This document shows, piece after piece, positions 21,421 through 32,082 of a DNA stretch of 35,043 bases. Below the pieces are notes generated by a model. The model did not search any database. It was not told where the DNA came from and saw nothing but the letters and a program-made list of their open reading frames with translations. The number at the start of each line of letters is the position of its first letter. Within the stretch, counting starts at the first letter, position 1. The DNA comes from Phoronis australis (Eukaryota; Phoronida; Phoronidae), in contig NMRA01000032.1 in NCBI GenBank assembly GCA_002633005.1, positions 188,001 to 223,043 of the forward strand. The letters run 5' to 3'. The position numbers and the translations under genes were made by a program.

Positions 21421-24400
21421 TTACGTTACCCTTTGAAGGAGTTTGAATTTAAAGTTATATTGGACTGTTTTGAAGCACGATGGAGGTATCAAAATGATTG
21501 AATAATTTAGACTCTTGGTGCAGTAGATTGGACTTTCTAGTGATGATTTAGACAGCCTTTAAAATGCAGGATGCTAGGAAACTAGCCAGTTTGCAGCCTA
21601 AGTATCTGTTGCGTGAATTCTGGCTGGAGGCTGGAATCATTAGCTGCTACCTGAGGCATTGTCATGTTACAAGTTACATTACAGTACTGTAGAGGGAGCC
21701 TTTTTCACTTTAGGATTTACACCAGGTTTGTGGTGTAATTCAGCTCAACACGTGGCTACTAATTAGCTAATTTTTTTCTGATATTGAACAGCTTTTATAG
21801 TGAGATGTTAAGTTTGGGGAATCTACAGATAAAGCACTGACTTAGTTTTAAGTTCAGGTGCGAGTTAAAAATATCAAGTTACAAATTTTCAGTGTCACGA
21901 TTCCTTTTTAGGTAGTGCAGGTTCCAGCTTGTGAACTAACTCTTCTCGCAAAAATGTCTTTTACATAAATGTAGATCCCTTAGTGTTTTGAAATTGTCAT
22001 TTCACTATTACACAAAACAGGGTTGACTTGATCCAGCCCAAGCCATCACTGAGCTTGTGTAATCACTTTTTTCTTAATTTGAAAAAAGGTTGAAATTTTG
22101 AAACTAAATTTCGTATCCTTGTACATGATTTTTCAAAAATATTTAAAAAGTGTTGAATTTATTATTAAAAATTCTTGTTCTTCAGTAGCATTATGATGGA
22201 ACCAAGATTCTTTCTATTCTATTTTTTTAATTTCGATATTTATAGTAAGTCCTTGTCACTATCTTGTTGCCATGGAAAATTTTGAAAACCTCATGGTCCT
22301 CAGGGATGCAGCCATTTACTGTCGGTTCTTCCCCAAATTTCAAAGTCACCTCTACAGGGAGTAAGTTGGCACTAGCTGTGTAGCCCTAACAAACAGAGTA
22401 TTAGATAAAAATGTTGGCCTTTTTGACTGAGGGCATGTTTATGGCAACATTAACAGATACAATTTCAATCATGTGGCCAGTTACATAAAACAGTCCAAAA
22501 TAGGGTCTCGACTAAGTTCTCAAAATCTTTTAAATATCTGAGTCAGATCTAATTATTTTGGTTATTCTATCTTTATTATGAGCTCCTTATTGACTAGTGA
22601 CTTTTTCTAACCATATAACTAAAAACCGAGCCTTTAGTTGATTGAAAATAAATAAATATGGCCTTTATATAAGAGGCATTGTATGAAAAGATTCCTACTT
22701 ATTTTCAGTAATTGGGAATTCAACTTAGAGTTCAATTTCGAGTTGTATCAGACAAAAACTGAAACTAAAACGGCATAAGAAAGGAAAGCCATTTTTTCAC
22801 AAGTTCACTTATAAACAGGAGATTTGGGGGAACTGAGATGAATTCCTACTTGGAACTGTTTTATGCAATAGGGCACAGAAATGAGTTCTTGCTAGTTTGA
22901 GTGTAAGCGTTGTCATGACAACCCTTCACACCTTAGTAAGCAGTGCTTTCTCTACATGCATTCATGCATGGTGTTGCGGCTTTATTGGAAATCTTGAGCC
23001 ATGTTTGAAAAGTCCAGTGCCATATTCAAAGTTTAACTCTTTTAAGCCATTTTTGAAAACCCAGAATTACATGAAAAAGTGTTGCGTAGAATTGCTTATT
23101 TTTATTTATTTTGCACTTTCAAGTGACGTGCCCAGAAAGTGAAAATAACGTGAAACCAGTTGTTCTTTTTCTGAAGTATAAGAAAGGAAATTAGGATACA
23201 AAAACATGATATAGAATTTGCAACATGGTAGATTATTTGCTCTGGAGAAACCCTGGTGAGGTATACAGTAACTTATTGGTGGGTGTCTTGCCTCCGTACA
23301 AGGCAGATTTGCTGTAGTGTGGTACTTGGTCATCAGGATAATTTTAATTGTGGAGAGCAGGGCGTGGACACTCAACTTATTGAGTGGTAGAGGCGAGATA
23401 TCCTGGAGCAAGATTTTCTTTGGTAACTGGTTAAGTGTTCACTTGACTGTAGTTATAGGGGGTTGGGGCTTTGTCCCAATGGGTTGTTTTACTAACCAAG
23501 GATTGCATTACATTGGCGTTAATAGACAGATGTGCCTGTCAGGCCAGTGTGTAGTATGCAATGCTCTCCACAACAGAAAATTTAAACTTGACAGGAATTA
23601 CAAAATCCATGTCGGTGTTCATGAGCCGATGTTCATTTACTGAGGAGCTTGTGTGTTAAGTCTTGGAATAAACGCACTGACCTGGCTCTAAACAATCAAA
23701 AATGTCCTAATTTGCTTAAGAATGACTGATCTACCAATACTGCAAACTCGTTGCATAGGATTTCAAACTCGACGCTTAGTAGCCCTAACTAGTCACAACA
23801 AATTTCAGACTCTACGCAGTGACGGGTCAAAACCAGTTGTGAAAAATATTTGTTAATAGTGACAGGCTCGCTTGTGAACTTAAGGTAAAATGTGTGTAGA
23901 GTAGTTTCCTAAAAACGTGATGAATTTTGTCAGCGTTGGAAGTTGTGGGGTAAACATATAAGGGAACCAGATGAAATGAAATTATGCAATCATTTTAAAT
24001 AAGTAAAAAAATTCAGATTTTCGATGAGAAGAATTTTGGACATATTGTTTGATTCAAAAATTATAGTGTGATTTTTCTTCCCCATTTCGCGCGCGGTATG
24101 AATGACAATTGAAATTTCTTTTTTCTAAATTTTAGAAATTCATCCTCCACCATTACCATAGCTATTCCTGCCGCAGATTTCATAAACAGCATTATGATAG
24201 TTTTCCTGTGCATAACCTGTTTAATCTCTGGTGCATTAAAGGCTGCCATGACAACCACAGTCCCCCATACATGGTGCCTTACTGACTGTTGCTGTAATAT
24301 TGGTCTGTTCCTAATTTCCTCTGCTGGTATGTTGTTCCAGTTACAACTGACATGTTTCCTGTCATGCTGACAAGTGCTGAGTTTGTGACTCATCCCATCC

Positions 24401-25923
24401 AGAAAGGGCAATTTCTGTTATTGAGTAGCCACAAAAATCACTGTCAGACCTTGATTACAGTAGTCTAGGGGGACAGCATTTTGTTGAACCTGCCAAATCA
24501 GATGTAGATACGTGCTATCTAATGGAAGGTTGCAGCAGTTAAATACTCTTCTTCAATTTTGATTAGGTATGCCAAAACTAATCTGGCAACATTCTTTGTT
24601 TCCTCAGCATGGCAGGGTACCTTTTGTGTTGAAACCTGTTATATTGGCTAATGACCTTCACATGAACTGTTATGGTCATTTGCATTCTGCTGTCAACAAC
24701 AGCATTATTTGAATCTGAAATTGACAACACATGCTGTTTTATTATTTATTCATGGAATGGTTTCAGCCAACCAATATTTTTTGCTTTGACGGTGCTAAGC
24801 ATTTTTCATGGTTGTGGCCAATTGAGAGAAAACAGAATAGCCTAATTAAAGGTTTATCCGACGGAACGACCTTACATCCGCTGCTTTTGTAAACTCTCCT
24901 CAGAAATGTGTTATTTCACAAGTAAAGCCGGCGCGGTCTTCCATTCTAGGATTTTTAATAGTAATTATTAATAAACCTTCAGGACTCATCATATCTCATA
25001 ATTCCAGCTAGTCTGATAGTTACTACACGCGGCTGTCGTGACACAGATTTCCATTTGCAATCAGTCCTTGTAGTAGAGAAATTGACGGTTCTTTTTCTAT
25101 GTTGTCGTCAAGGAATGGGATGCATTTTTCGCGCGTTTCTTTTGTCAGCTACAGCCGGGGCAAAAAATAGAGGGTCAATAATCCTTGATGTACATCACCT
25201 ATTGTTATAAAATTGCTCTAAAATCTTGTTGGATCCTCATTCATGTTAGACATGATTTCTCAGTTTGAGAAGAGCTGATAATTCGAACCACTGCTTTGGA
25301 CCAAGTTGCCTGTCATGGTGGTTATCTTCACAAATTCAGTCCGATGGTGTTGCTTTGAGTGAGCCCGACTTTAAAGAAAGTTGATGCTTTTAACACCAGA
25401 ACACTAAATGGTTGATTGCCTCAATTTTGATGCTGAATATTGCCTTCATTGCCCTGTGAAAAATATTTCAAACTCACGTGAAATTCCCCTCAAATAATTA
25501 AAAAATTCTCTTCCAGTTCAGAATCACATAATCATGTATACCTTTTTGCACAGTCAAACTGGTGGTGACTGTCTTTGGAGATTTCCCCTCATCAGAAGAA
25601 ATTCCCTCTCAGAAGGGACAGGTACCTTTCTTTTCTGGTTAGGGATCGAGGGCTCTCACTGCGGTTTTATAGCGATGAAAATATAAGATTATTATGTAAA
25701 GACTAAACATCTCTTGGAACATAACGTGATGTAGAATTGTCGTGAGAACTTGACAGGGACCTCAGGGGGTCTCCACATTATTTTGAAAACGCTTTGCCCA
25801 ATCACACATTGGGTGTCATAAAAGAGATAAGCATACCTGCAGCTGACATAGCAAGCAGAACTACTCTCGTTTGTCACATTGGTGTAGACTCACAGTTGAA
25901 CTGTGGGTTTCTGTTGACCCCAG

Positions 25924-25987
25924 ATCATCCGGAGTTGCACCATGTACCAACCCCGGACGGTCTCTCGCGACGATTTAGCGTTATGAG
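25924..25987 (+). CDS. Possible alternative 64-nt exon of the BCAR3-like gene
   Basis: The acceptor TTTCTGTTGACCCCAG precedes 25924 and the donor ATGAG/GTAGGC follows 25987. Like the 34-nt microexon it fits phase 1 in and phase 2 out, so it could replace it. The insert would read DHPELHHVPTPDGLSRRFSV then Met, joining to the SH2 exon. If both exons were included the frame would hit a stop (TAG) inside this one, so they would be mutually exclusive. CpG density is locally high compared with the surrounding intron, as in coding sequence. Alternatively the terminal ATGAG could be the start of a SAM-less isoform. Unproven. Confidence 0.35.
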
Positions 25988-26475
25988 GTAGGCAATAAAA
26001 AGGGGGCTGCACAGAAGTATGAGAAGATGTCAAAAGTAATGAGAGGTAGTGGGTGGGTAAAATTGAAAAATATTGGGACAGCTCTGTCTGTGTCTTTTAC
26101 ACAAGGAAATTGAACCGAGATGTGAATTTACAAAATAAAAAAGAAAATTTATGTGACATCATCAGCCTTTGAGAACTGTGAGCTGACCATCATAAAGCAC
26201 ATTGATAACATAGACCAACCAGTACAAGGCTGGGAATAATCTTACATAGCACTGCACAAATGATTATTAGTGGACCCGTCCGAGATGGGCAAAAAGGGGT
26301 GAAAGGGAGGACGGGTCCATGTGCTCGTATAAATATTTTCAGTACACAAGGCCGGATACTCAAAGTACTAAGTTACAAACAGCTAATGTTGTCCGTACTG
26401 CTGTTGTGTTCCCAATTCTGTCTTGTCCCATGTTGAGACTTATAATCCTAAGCTCATGCATACTTTTCATTCCAG

Positions 26476-27110
26476 CTTCAGTCCATCACCCCCTACCTTG
26501 GCCAGTCATCCGGATTATTCATTTGCCAACGTCAGCCAAGAACAACTCAAGGCTGACTTGGAGAAGGAGCTTAGGATGGACTCAAATGACATTCGCAGCC
26601 ACGCATGGTTCCACGGTGCCATCTCACGGCAACTGGCCGAGACATATGTCAAAAACGAGGGTGACTTCTTGGTGAGAGAGTCGACGTCTCAACCCGGTGA
26701 TTTTGTTCTCACATGTTTCTCGAAGGGCGTACCCCTGCATTTTGTCATCAACAAAACGGTACACCAGACTGTCAAGTATTCATCTCTGCTTTATCAGTTT
26801 GAAGCTGATTCCTTCAACACCATTCCTGACCTCATTCGGTTCTATGTAGGCAACCGTCAGCCAGTCACAGCTGCGTCACGTTGTGTCATTGCCAGCCCCA
26901 TCAATCGGACCATTCCCCTCAGTTATTATGGGGGCAAAAACAAGTCGCCTCCATCCAGTGATGGTCGTCGGAGGTCGGGCATATACATGCCTGTTCATAG
27001 CCAGAAACGAGGAAGCCCTCAAGCGAGTCCGCAATTGGACAGGAAGTTGGTTCACAGGCGAGGAGGCAGCCAGCCAATCCTGAGTCAAGATGGCAGTGTT
27101 ATGCTCCATG
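26476..27110 (+). CDS. BCAR3: BCAR3-like exon: SH2 domain
   Basis: The acceptor CTTTTCATTCCAG precedes 26476 and the donor CATG/GTAAGT follows 27110. It encodes residues 81-292. A short helix (LKADLEKEL, human BCAR3 LKKELEEEL) leads into the SH2 at RSHAWFHGAISRQ, about residue 122. FLVRES is present, with the phosphate-binding Arg at about 148. The segment YQFEADSFNTIPDLIRFYVG matches human YQFEMESFDSIPGLVRCYVG, and PINRTIPL closes the domain as in human PINRTVPL. After the SH2 the exon encodes a basic, Ser/Pro-rich tail (DGRRRSGIYMPVHSQKRGSP). The SH2 should be functional. Confidence 0.96.
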
Positions 27111-27329
27111 GTAAGTATCACTCTGGACACAGGAAACAAAATGTCTGAAATGAGCAGTGTAACCAGTGACCTTGTTTTTGCTTGATTCTTATAAAAATTA
27201 CTACCGTCATTATGGTGTTAGAAAGAGTTGTATTCTGGCAGTTGTCTTGGTAGTATCATTCTTTTTTAGCACTGCCCAGAAATTGCTTTCGTATTTATCT
27301 CAGTCAGTCACTGCCTTGCATACACTCAC

Positions 27330-27455
27330 AAGTAAGACCGAGCTCAGAGGAGCATGCAGGAGACACATTATTCTGCCAGTAAAGCCAGGATTTGAATCTG
27401 CAGGGTCTCCCAAACCGGAGCCCTGAGCTCAAACCACTGAGCCATATGGTCTCCT
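27330..27455 (-). mobile_element. tRNA-derived SINE
   Basis: On the minus strand, starting near 27455, a box A (TGGCTCAGTGGTTTGAG, 27444-27428) and a box B (GATTCAAATCC, 27398-27388) stand at tRNA-like spacing. The T-arm around box B does not pair cleanly and the 5' and 3' acceptor arms do not match, so this is a SINE head or tRNA pseudogene, not a functional tRNA. The 3' tail is undefined, so the left boundary is approximate. Confidence 0.7.
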
Positions 27456-28218
27456 GTTAGTATTTTTAATGTCCATTTTCGGCTGACAGAAAGTTTCATG
27501 AAACAAGATTCATCCATATTTTATGGTGAATAGGTTAGAATTACTGTAAACTAAATCAAAGCTTTGAAATATTGAATTACTTTGCACTATTTTGCTGGAG
27601 GGCTCTCTGTGGCGCTTGGCTTTCATAAAATTGCAGGAATTCTACAATTTTGCGTCACAGATTTAAAGAGTTATGAACATTTAGATTGCTGACAATGGTC
27701 ACACTGACATTTCCATTATATATGCGTAGTGCCTGGGGTAGTCCACCCATGTTTTCCATCATTGGTTATTTTCAAACAACGATAATCGTGGTTTTGAAAT
27801 ATGTTCTGGTAGAAACTGTGACACAAATAATTAAATTAAAAAATACAAACATCAATTCTGTTACTGAGAAATGAAGCAATTTTGCATTCTGGCATAAAAA
27901 CATAAGTGACAATCTGCAATAGCTGTCGTTTCGCCTTATTGCGATATTTTCTTTTGCTTCCGCATATCTGACTTAAACTTGGTGGTAAATTTACTTAAAG
28001 TTCGGCTTATCTGTGAGTGAGGAAGTGGGTTCATTGATAGCATCTCTGATTTAAATTAAATCAACATCAAGTACATGTAATGTGCTGCTGGAGTGAATAA
28101 TGAAGAACTGCCTGTAGTTGGTAGTGTGTAGTAATACTGTGTTAAGTTGCAACACAGCTGGAGTAAGTAACACAGAATAGCTGATCGGAGCACTTTGTGT
28201 GTGTAAAACCAAGTTAAC

Positions 28219-28252
28219 ATGGCGGCGGCCATTTTTGACACTGGTTTGAAGG
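28219..28252 (+). CDS. Possible alternative first coding exon (MAAAIFDTGLK)
   Basis: ATGGCGGCGGCC preceded by TTAAC is close to the TISU/YY1-type initiator consensus. The frame MAAAIFDTGLK reaches a possible donor (AAGG/GTAGAG at 28252) in phase 1, which is the entry phase of the exon at 28964. The resulting isoform would lack SAM and SH2 but keep the Tyr-rich linker and Cas-binding domain. The donor is weak and nothing else supports transcription, so this is speculative. Confidence 0.2.
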
Positions 28253-28963
28253 GTAGAGCGAGTTGCACTCGATCAGTTGCTCCAGTTTCAACTGCACGTC
28301 TAAACACAACTGGGGCAGGGCGAAAAGGAATCATCTTTCAATGCGATTGCAAAATAGTGTAAATACGGGTGATCTGCTGACATTCCGCATGGTTTGGACA
28401 TTCGCTATTGTTTATGCGAGCATGCTCAACCAGTCTTCATGTAAGTGACTCATGAGTAACATCTAATTAAATGATTTTTCCATGTTTTTGTTCCACTGTT
28501 GCCATCAGACAAAGTTTTGAAAAATTGCAGGCATTTACAACAGTGTTAGAAGCCATACTGAAATTGAATAAACAGAGTTTTTGGCAATTATTTTTGTCCG
28601 AATTATCATGTGGTCCCAAGTGTTTCTTTCCTACTTTCTATATAAACACAGGAATCTTGAAATAGACTGATTAAGTTTTGAACTGCACTGGACTTTTGCT
28701 TTGCCGTGTTGACAAATGGTTTCTATCGTAGTTGTAAAAGTGAATGGAGGAGTCATACATTCGAAGCAATGCAAGCGTTATGTCACCTTTATTCCTACTT
28801 TTGCTGTGGATGTGAATGTCTGTCGATGGAGATTCATTTTGTCCCTTGGTTTGCACGTAGTATAACAGTAAAGGAAACAGATCCATCTCTCAAACGTGAG
28901 CTTTTACTTTTATATTTCCTGCCATTAAGTCTGGACAGGATGAACTCGCTGTTTTCTCTGCAG

Positions 28964-29074
28964 ATGGCAGCAGTCTGGGCCACCACGGAAGCCTGCCCTC
29001 TATTGACAAAGTGGGTCAACAAAGACCGTCCGCCATTGACAACAAAATGGCAGCTCATCTCCAGCTGAGAACAG
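28964..29074 (+). CDS. BCAR3: BCAR3-like exon: linker
   Basis: The acceptor TTTTCTCTGCAG precedes 28964 and the donor ACAG/GTGATT follows 29074. The 111-nt exon (phase 1 in and out) encodes residues 293-329: DGSSLGHHGSLPSIDKVGQQ then RPSAIDNKMAAHLQLRT. It contains no known domain and is rich in Ser, Gly, His and Gln. Because it is symmetric it could be skipped without frameshift. The phase fit and clean splice sites support it; similarity to vertebrate NSP linkers is not evident, which is usual for this region. Confidence 0.78.
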
Positions 29075-29760
29075 GTGATTTTCAACAACTGTAGTGTAAA
29101 AGGCATTATAAGTAGGATCCAGTGGTACCAAGACTATATGAAGGAAGCAAAATTTTACTTATCTGAAAGTCTGAGTGAATGATCGGTCATACGGCTTATA
29201 ACTATGTTCAAATTATTGAATGAAAATTGGATTTATGCACAAATCTTTTTTAAGTTTTACCGTAATTGTCTTATATGGCGTGCCCGCATTTTGTGACTCA
29301 GTTTTCTTCACCGAATAGCGGGCATCAACTGGTTCTCAAAATGCGGGTATGTTATATCAGACTGTTGCCAATTTTATTGTATTCAAAAAGTAACCGCCCT
29401 ACCTACAGTGCTGTGAAGATGTTGCTTGCCAACAGTTCTAATATTTGCAATCTTTAAATAGGATTAAGCAAAAACATGGGTCTAAGGGCAAACTGAAAAA
29501 AATTTGGACTTTCAATGAGAAGTGGGAAAACAGCCTGAAGGGAATGGAGTCATTGTAAGGTGTGACAATATGTAAGTTGTATTTTGCTGAATGTCACAGA
29601 CTGTGTTTTTAATGATTGTTCTCTAGAGATTTCTCAAATAGGGCCCAATTAGTCCAGCACTGAGTATTGCAATGCACATTATGTCATAGTATTTATTAGT
29701 TATACACTTGTAGCGGTCAAGTTGCCATTTTAATTTGCATTTGCATTAATGCATTTCCAG
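29075..29760 (+). other. BCAR3-like intron
   Basis: About 690 bp. Nothing recognised other than splice signals (GTGATT; GCATTTCCAG). Confidence 0.6.
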
Positions 29761-30616
29761 GCAGCGATCCTGTCCTTACATCTGAGGGGACGCCACAGGC
29801 AGGGGATTTCAAATGCAAACCTCCTGATAGAAAAGTTAACAAAGACTCCTCTGTTGGCCCTCCAAAACCAAGCAGAGTGCCATCTATTGTTCACCGCCAA
29901 AGGCCGAACATTCAAATTCGTAACAAGGCATTGTATGATGACAACGATCAAGGAGATTATTCAGATTACGATCAAGTGAAGACTGCGCCGAAGGCTCGCG
30001 AGTATTACCGTGATGATATTATATACGATACCTCGCCAGCTGCAATACATAATGTTGCTAAGGCAACCAAACCGGGTGTTGTGAATCGCAGTAGCTTCAC
30101 TGAGGGCGTGTACGATAATAATTTCAACACTATGTTCACTCTAGGTGACGCTGACGATTACGACACGCCTCAGTCCAACAAGCCTGTTGTTGCTATGAGA
30201 AAGTGTCAATCAAGTGATAACATTCTGCGTCGCGAAGATAGTGGGTATGGAACAATCAGGCCCGCTCCAGCAGATGAATTTGACGAACAGGAGTATATTG
30301 TAAAATCCCGCAGACGAACAATGAGCATACCTGCTATGCCCTCTATAGGAGATGGCCCGTCACATTTTGATATTGATGCATTCTCTTCAGAAATTTTGCC
30401 TCCAGAAAACAAGCCACTTGAGACTACAGTCATGATTACAGTGAAGTGTATTTTACTGGAGATGGCGCCGAGTTTGCTGGCGAAGTGCATCACCAAACTT
30501 GACCTCGAACTCTTGAAGATTGTAGGTGAACATGACCTGGGGGTAGAGGTCACATCAGGTCTTGAACTCATTACATTACCACAGGGTGAACAGCTGAGGA
30601 AAGACATGCTGGAGAG
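29761..30616 (+). CDS. BCAR3: BCAR3-like exon: tyrosine-rich linker and start of the Cdc25-like domain
   Basis: The acceptor GCATTTCCAG precedes 29761 and the donor GAGAG/GTAAAT follows 30616. It encodes residues 330-614. Residues 388-508 hold ten Tyr in acidic settings, including IIYDTSP (Tyr418), DDYDTPQ (Tyr463, a Crk-SH2-type YxxP site) and SGYGTIRP (Tyr492). RRRTMSIP around Ser518 fits a 14-3-3 mode-1 pattern. The Cdc25-like domain begins near FDIDAF (about 532); LPPENKPLET and SGLELITLPQGEQLR match human BCAR3 LPPENKPLET and SGLELITLPHGHQLR. The exon leaves in phase 2. Confidence 0.95.
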
Positions 30617-31172
30617 GTAAATGTTCAGAATATTACTTGGTTGACTATCAAGTAAAAATGCCTTAAATAGCATCCAAATTTCACTGCATTCTTTGGGGAA
30701 ATTATTATTAATAACCAGTGGTGTGAACTAGTCAAGTCATCTCGCGTTGCACAGTGCGGTTACACATCCCTATCAATCAAGGCAGTTGTTATTAAGAAAA
30801 GTGACCTTTATGGCGCCTTGCCAGATTGTTTTTCACTATTTCTTTAAGAAGCAGTCACTGGCTTCTCATTAATCTGTCAGATGTTCTTTAAAGTCAGCGC
30901 ATACGTAAGGAAAGACATTTATTAGATGACGTTTTGGTTTATTATCACTAAACCATTCTCAAGACAAATATTCTTCATAATACCCCAGTCAAGTAAACAC
31001 ATGAGAACAGTCTGCCCAGGAGAGAGAGACGGACTATGCATTTTGATGTGTGCATGATGTGCAGACTGTTCTTATGTGTTACTTGACTGGAGTATTGTGA
31101 CGAAGTTTGTGGTTGCCACAGTTATTTTAACTGACACTTGTCATTGTACGCTTGATATCCATTTTGTTGCAG
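30617..31172 (+). other. BCAR3-like intron with long inverted repeat
   Basis: About 560 bp between two exons of the Cdc25-like domain, containing the inverted repeat at 30964-31112. No exon is expected because the flanking exons join in phase. Confidence 0.65.
30964..31112. repeat. Inverted repeat, arms of about 52 bp, loop of about 45 bp
   Basis: The left arm 30964-31015 (containing CCAGTCAAGTAAACACATGA and GAACAGTCTGC) and the right arm 31061-31112 (GCAGACTGTTCTTATGTGTT, ACTTGACTGG) are complementary with only a few mismatches and single-base gaps. It would fold into a long hairpin in the pre-mRNA. It could be a small foldback transposon, but I found no target duplication. Confidence 0.85.
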
Positions 31173-31341
31173 ATACAACTGTCTCAAGATGTTTGTGGTC
31201 ACCTCCTTATTGACATGTAACAAAGTTCAAGATAGGTCTCGCTTGCTACAACAGTGGATAGAGGTCGCCACTGAGATGAGGAGCAGTCTGGGTAATCTGT
31301 TTGCCTTTGCCACCATCATGGATGCATTAGGCTCGTCTCAG
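31173..31341 (+). CDS. BCAR3: BCAR3-like exon: Cdc25-like domain, middle part
   Basis: The acceptor TTTTGTTGCAG precedes 31173 and the donor CAG/GTTGGT follows 31341. It encodes residues 615-671: RYNCLKMFVVTSLLTCNKVQ then DRSRLLQQWIEVATEMRSSL then GNLFAFATIMDALGSSQ. This matches the human BCAR3 stretch ending in GDLYSFSALMKALEMPQ. It is the region that in true RasGEFs forms the Cdc25 core; NSP proteins keep the fold but lack known exchange activity. The exon is too short to be conspicuous as an open frame but its identity is clear. Confidence 0.93.
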
Positions 31342-32082
31342 GTTGGTCTGCCAGTATAGCAAACCTATATGTTGGAAAGTACAAGTGAATTACACTGTCA
31401 TGTATTGTTGTGTTACAGTAACTGTTAAAAATGTGTTCAACTGTGACATGTCTCTTACAAAAATAATTAATTGCTAAAATTATCACTTTTTCATTTTTCT
31501 ATGTGAACAAATGAATATGTTTTGTGATACCTAACCAGTGCAAACTAAGCTGCTCATTGACTATAATGTTAATCTTTAGTTTTATTGCAAGAAACTAGGC
31601 AAAGAACTATAACTGTAATAGCCAAAGTCCATCATTTTTGTTCCTTCCCAGACTGTGGTAGGGGATTTCTAATGAGTCATGAACTTCCACAAGTTCACCA
31701 TTGTATTCTTCTGGAGACTTTTCCACAATGTTGTGTGCAAATCTTTGTAAATCAATTTACATGGCATACAGTGTTCAAGGCTGTTTTTTTGTCATTAGGC
31801 CTTTCTTTAAAGTCTAAAAAGATGTTATGGCTGCATCAGTGGATGCATTTTTGTAAGAAATGGTGTGGAAATTTTTTATTTTCTTGGTTTCATAGCCATT
31901 TTTTGATTATTTTCCCACTTTTGCCAATTGGTAAATGTACTTCTGGGTTTGCCTTGTTCTTATAATCTACATGTTGTGTCCGTCTGTGATCTAGTGCAGT
32001 CATGATTTCAACCTGTGTATCACTATACATATGCATGTGTATTGAATTTGATGTTTCATCTACTTTCTATGCTCTTCTTCAG
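31342..32082 (+). other. BCAR3-like last intron
   Basis: About 740 bp. An open frame at 31585-31965 (126 aa, plus strand) lies wholly inside and looks like translated intron (many Phe, Leu, His and Trp, no family resemblance). No exon is needed between the flanking exons. Confidence 0.6.

Larger units (their letters stand above)
21071..26475 (+). other. BCAR3-like intron, about 5.4 kb
   Basis: It holds a candidate short inverted-repeat element (21278-21420) and a possible alternative exon (25924-25987). An open frame on the minus strand at 24061-24411 (116 aa) shows no recognisable family and is taken as chance or an old repeat. Otherwise nothing is supported. Confidence 0.5.
27111..28963 (+). 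other. BCAR3-like intron with SINE and possible internal start
   Basis: About 1.85 kb. It contains a tRNA-derived SINE on the minus strand (about 27330-27455) and an ATGGCGGCGG start-like motif at 28219. Other open frames, including 28706-29068, overlap the following exon in a wrong frame. Confidence 0.5.

Noticed and set aside
24061-24411. 116-aa open frame on the minus strand
   Set aside because: Resembles no family I know and is antisense within an intron; kept only as an unexplained open frame, possibly an old repeat.
27355-27455. Functional tRNA gene on the minus strand
   Set aside because: Box A and B are good, but the acceptor arms do not pair and the T stem has mismatches; a SINE explains it better.
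28706-29068. 120-aa open frame on the plus strand
   Set aside because: Overlaps the exon at 28964-29074 in a different frame. The phase-consistent reading of that exon joins both neighbours, this one does not.
30206-30673. 155-aa open frame on the minus strand
   Set aside because: Antisense shadow of the tyrosine-rich / Cdc25-like exon at 29761-30616.
31585-31965. 126-aa open frame inside the last intron of the BCAR3-like gene
   Set aside because: The flanking exons join in frame to match human BCAR3 without it, and its composition looks like translated AT-rich intron.
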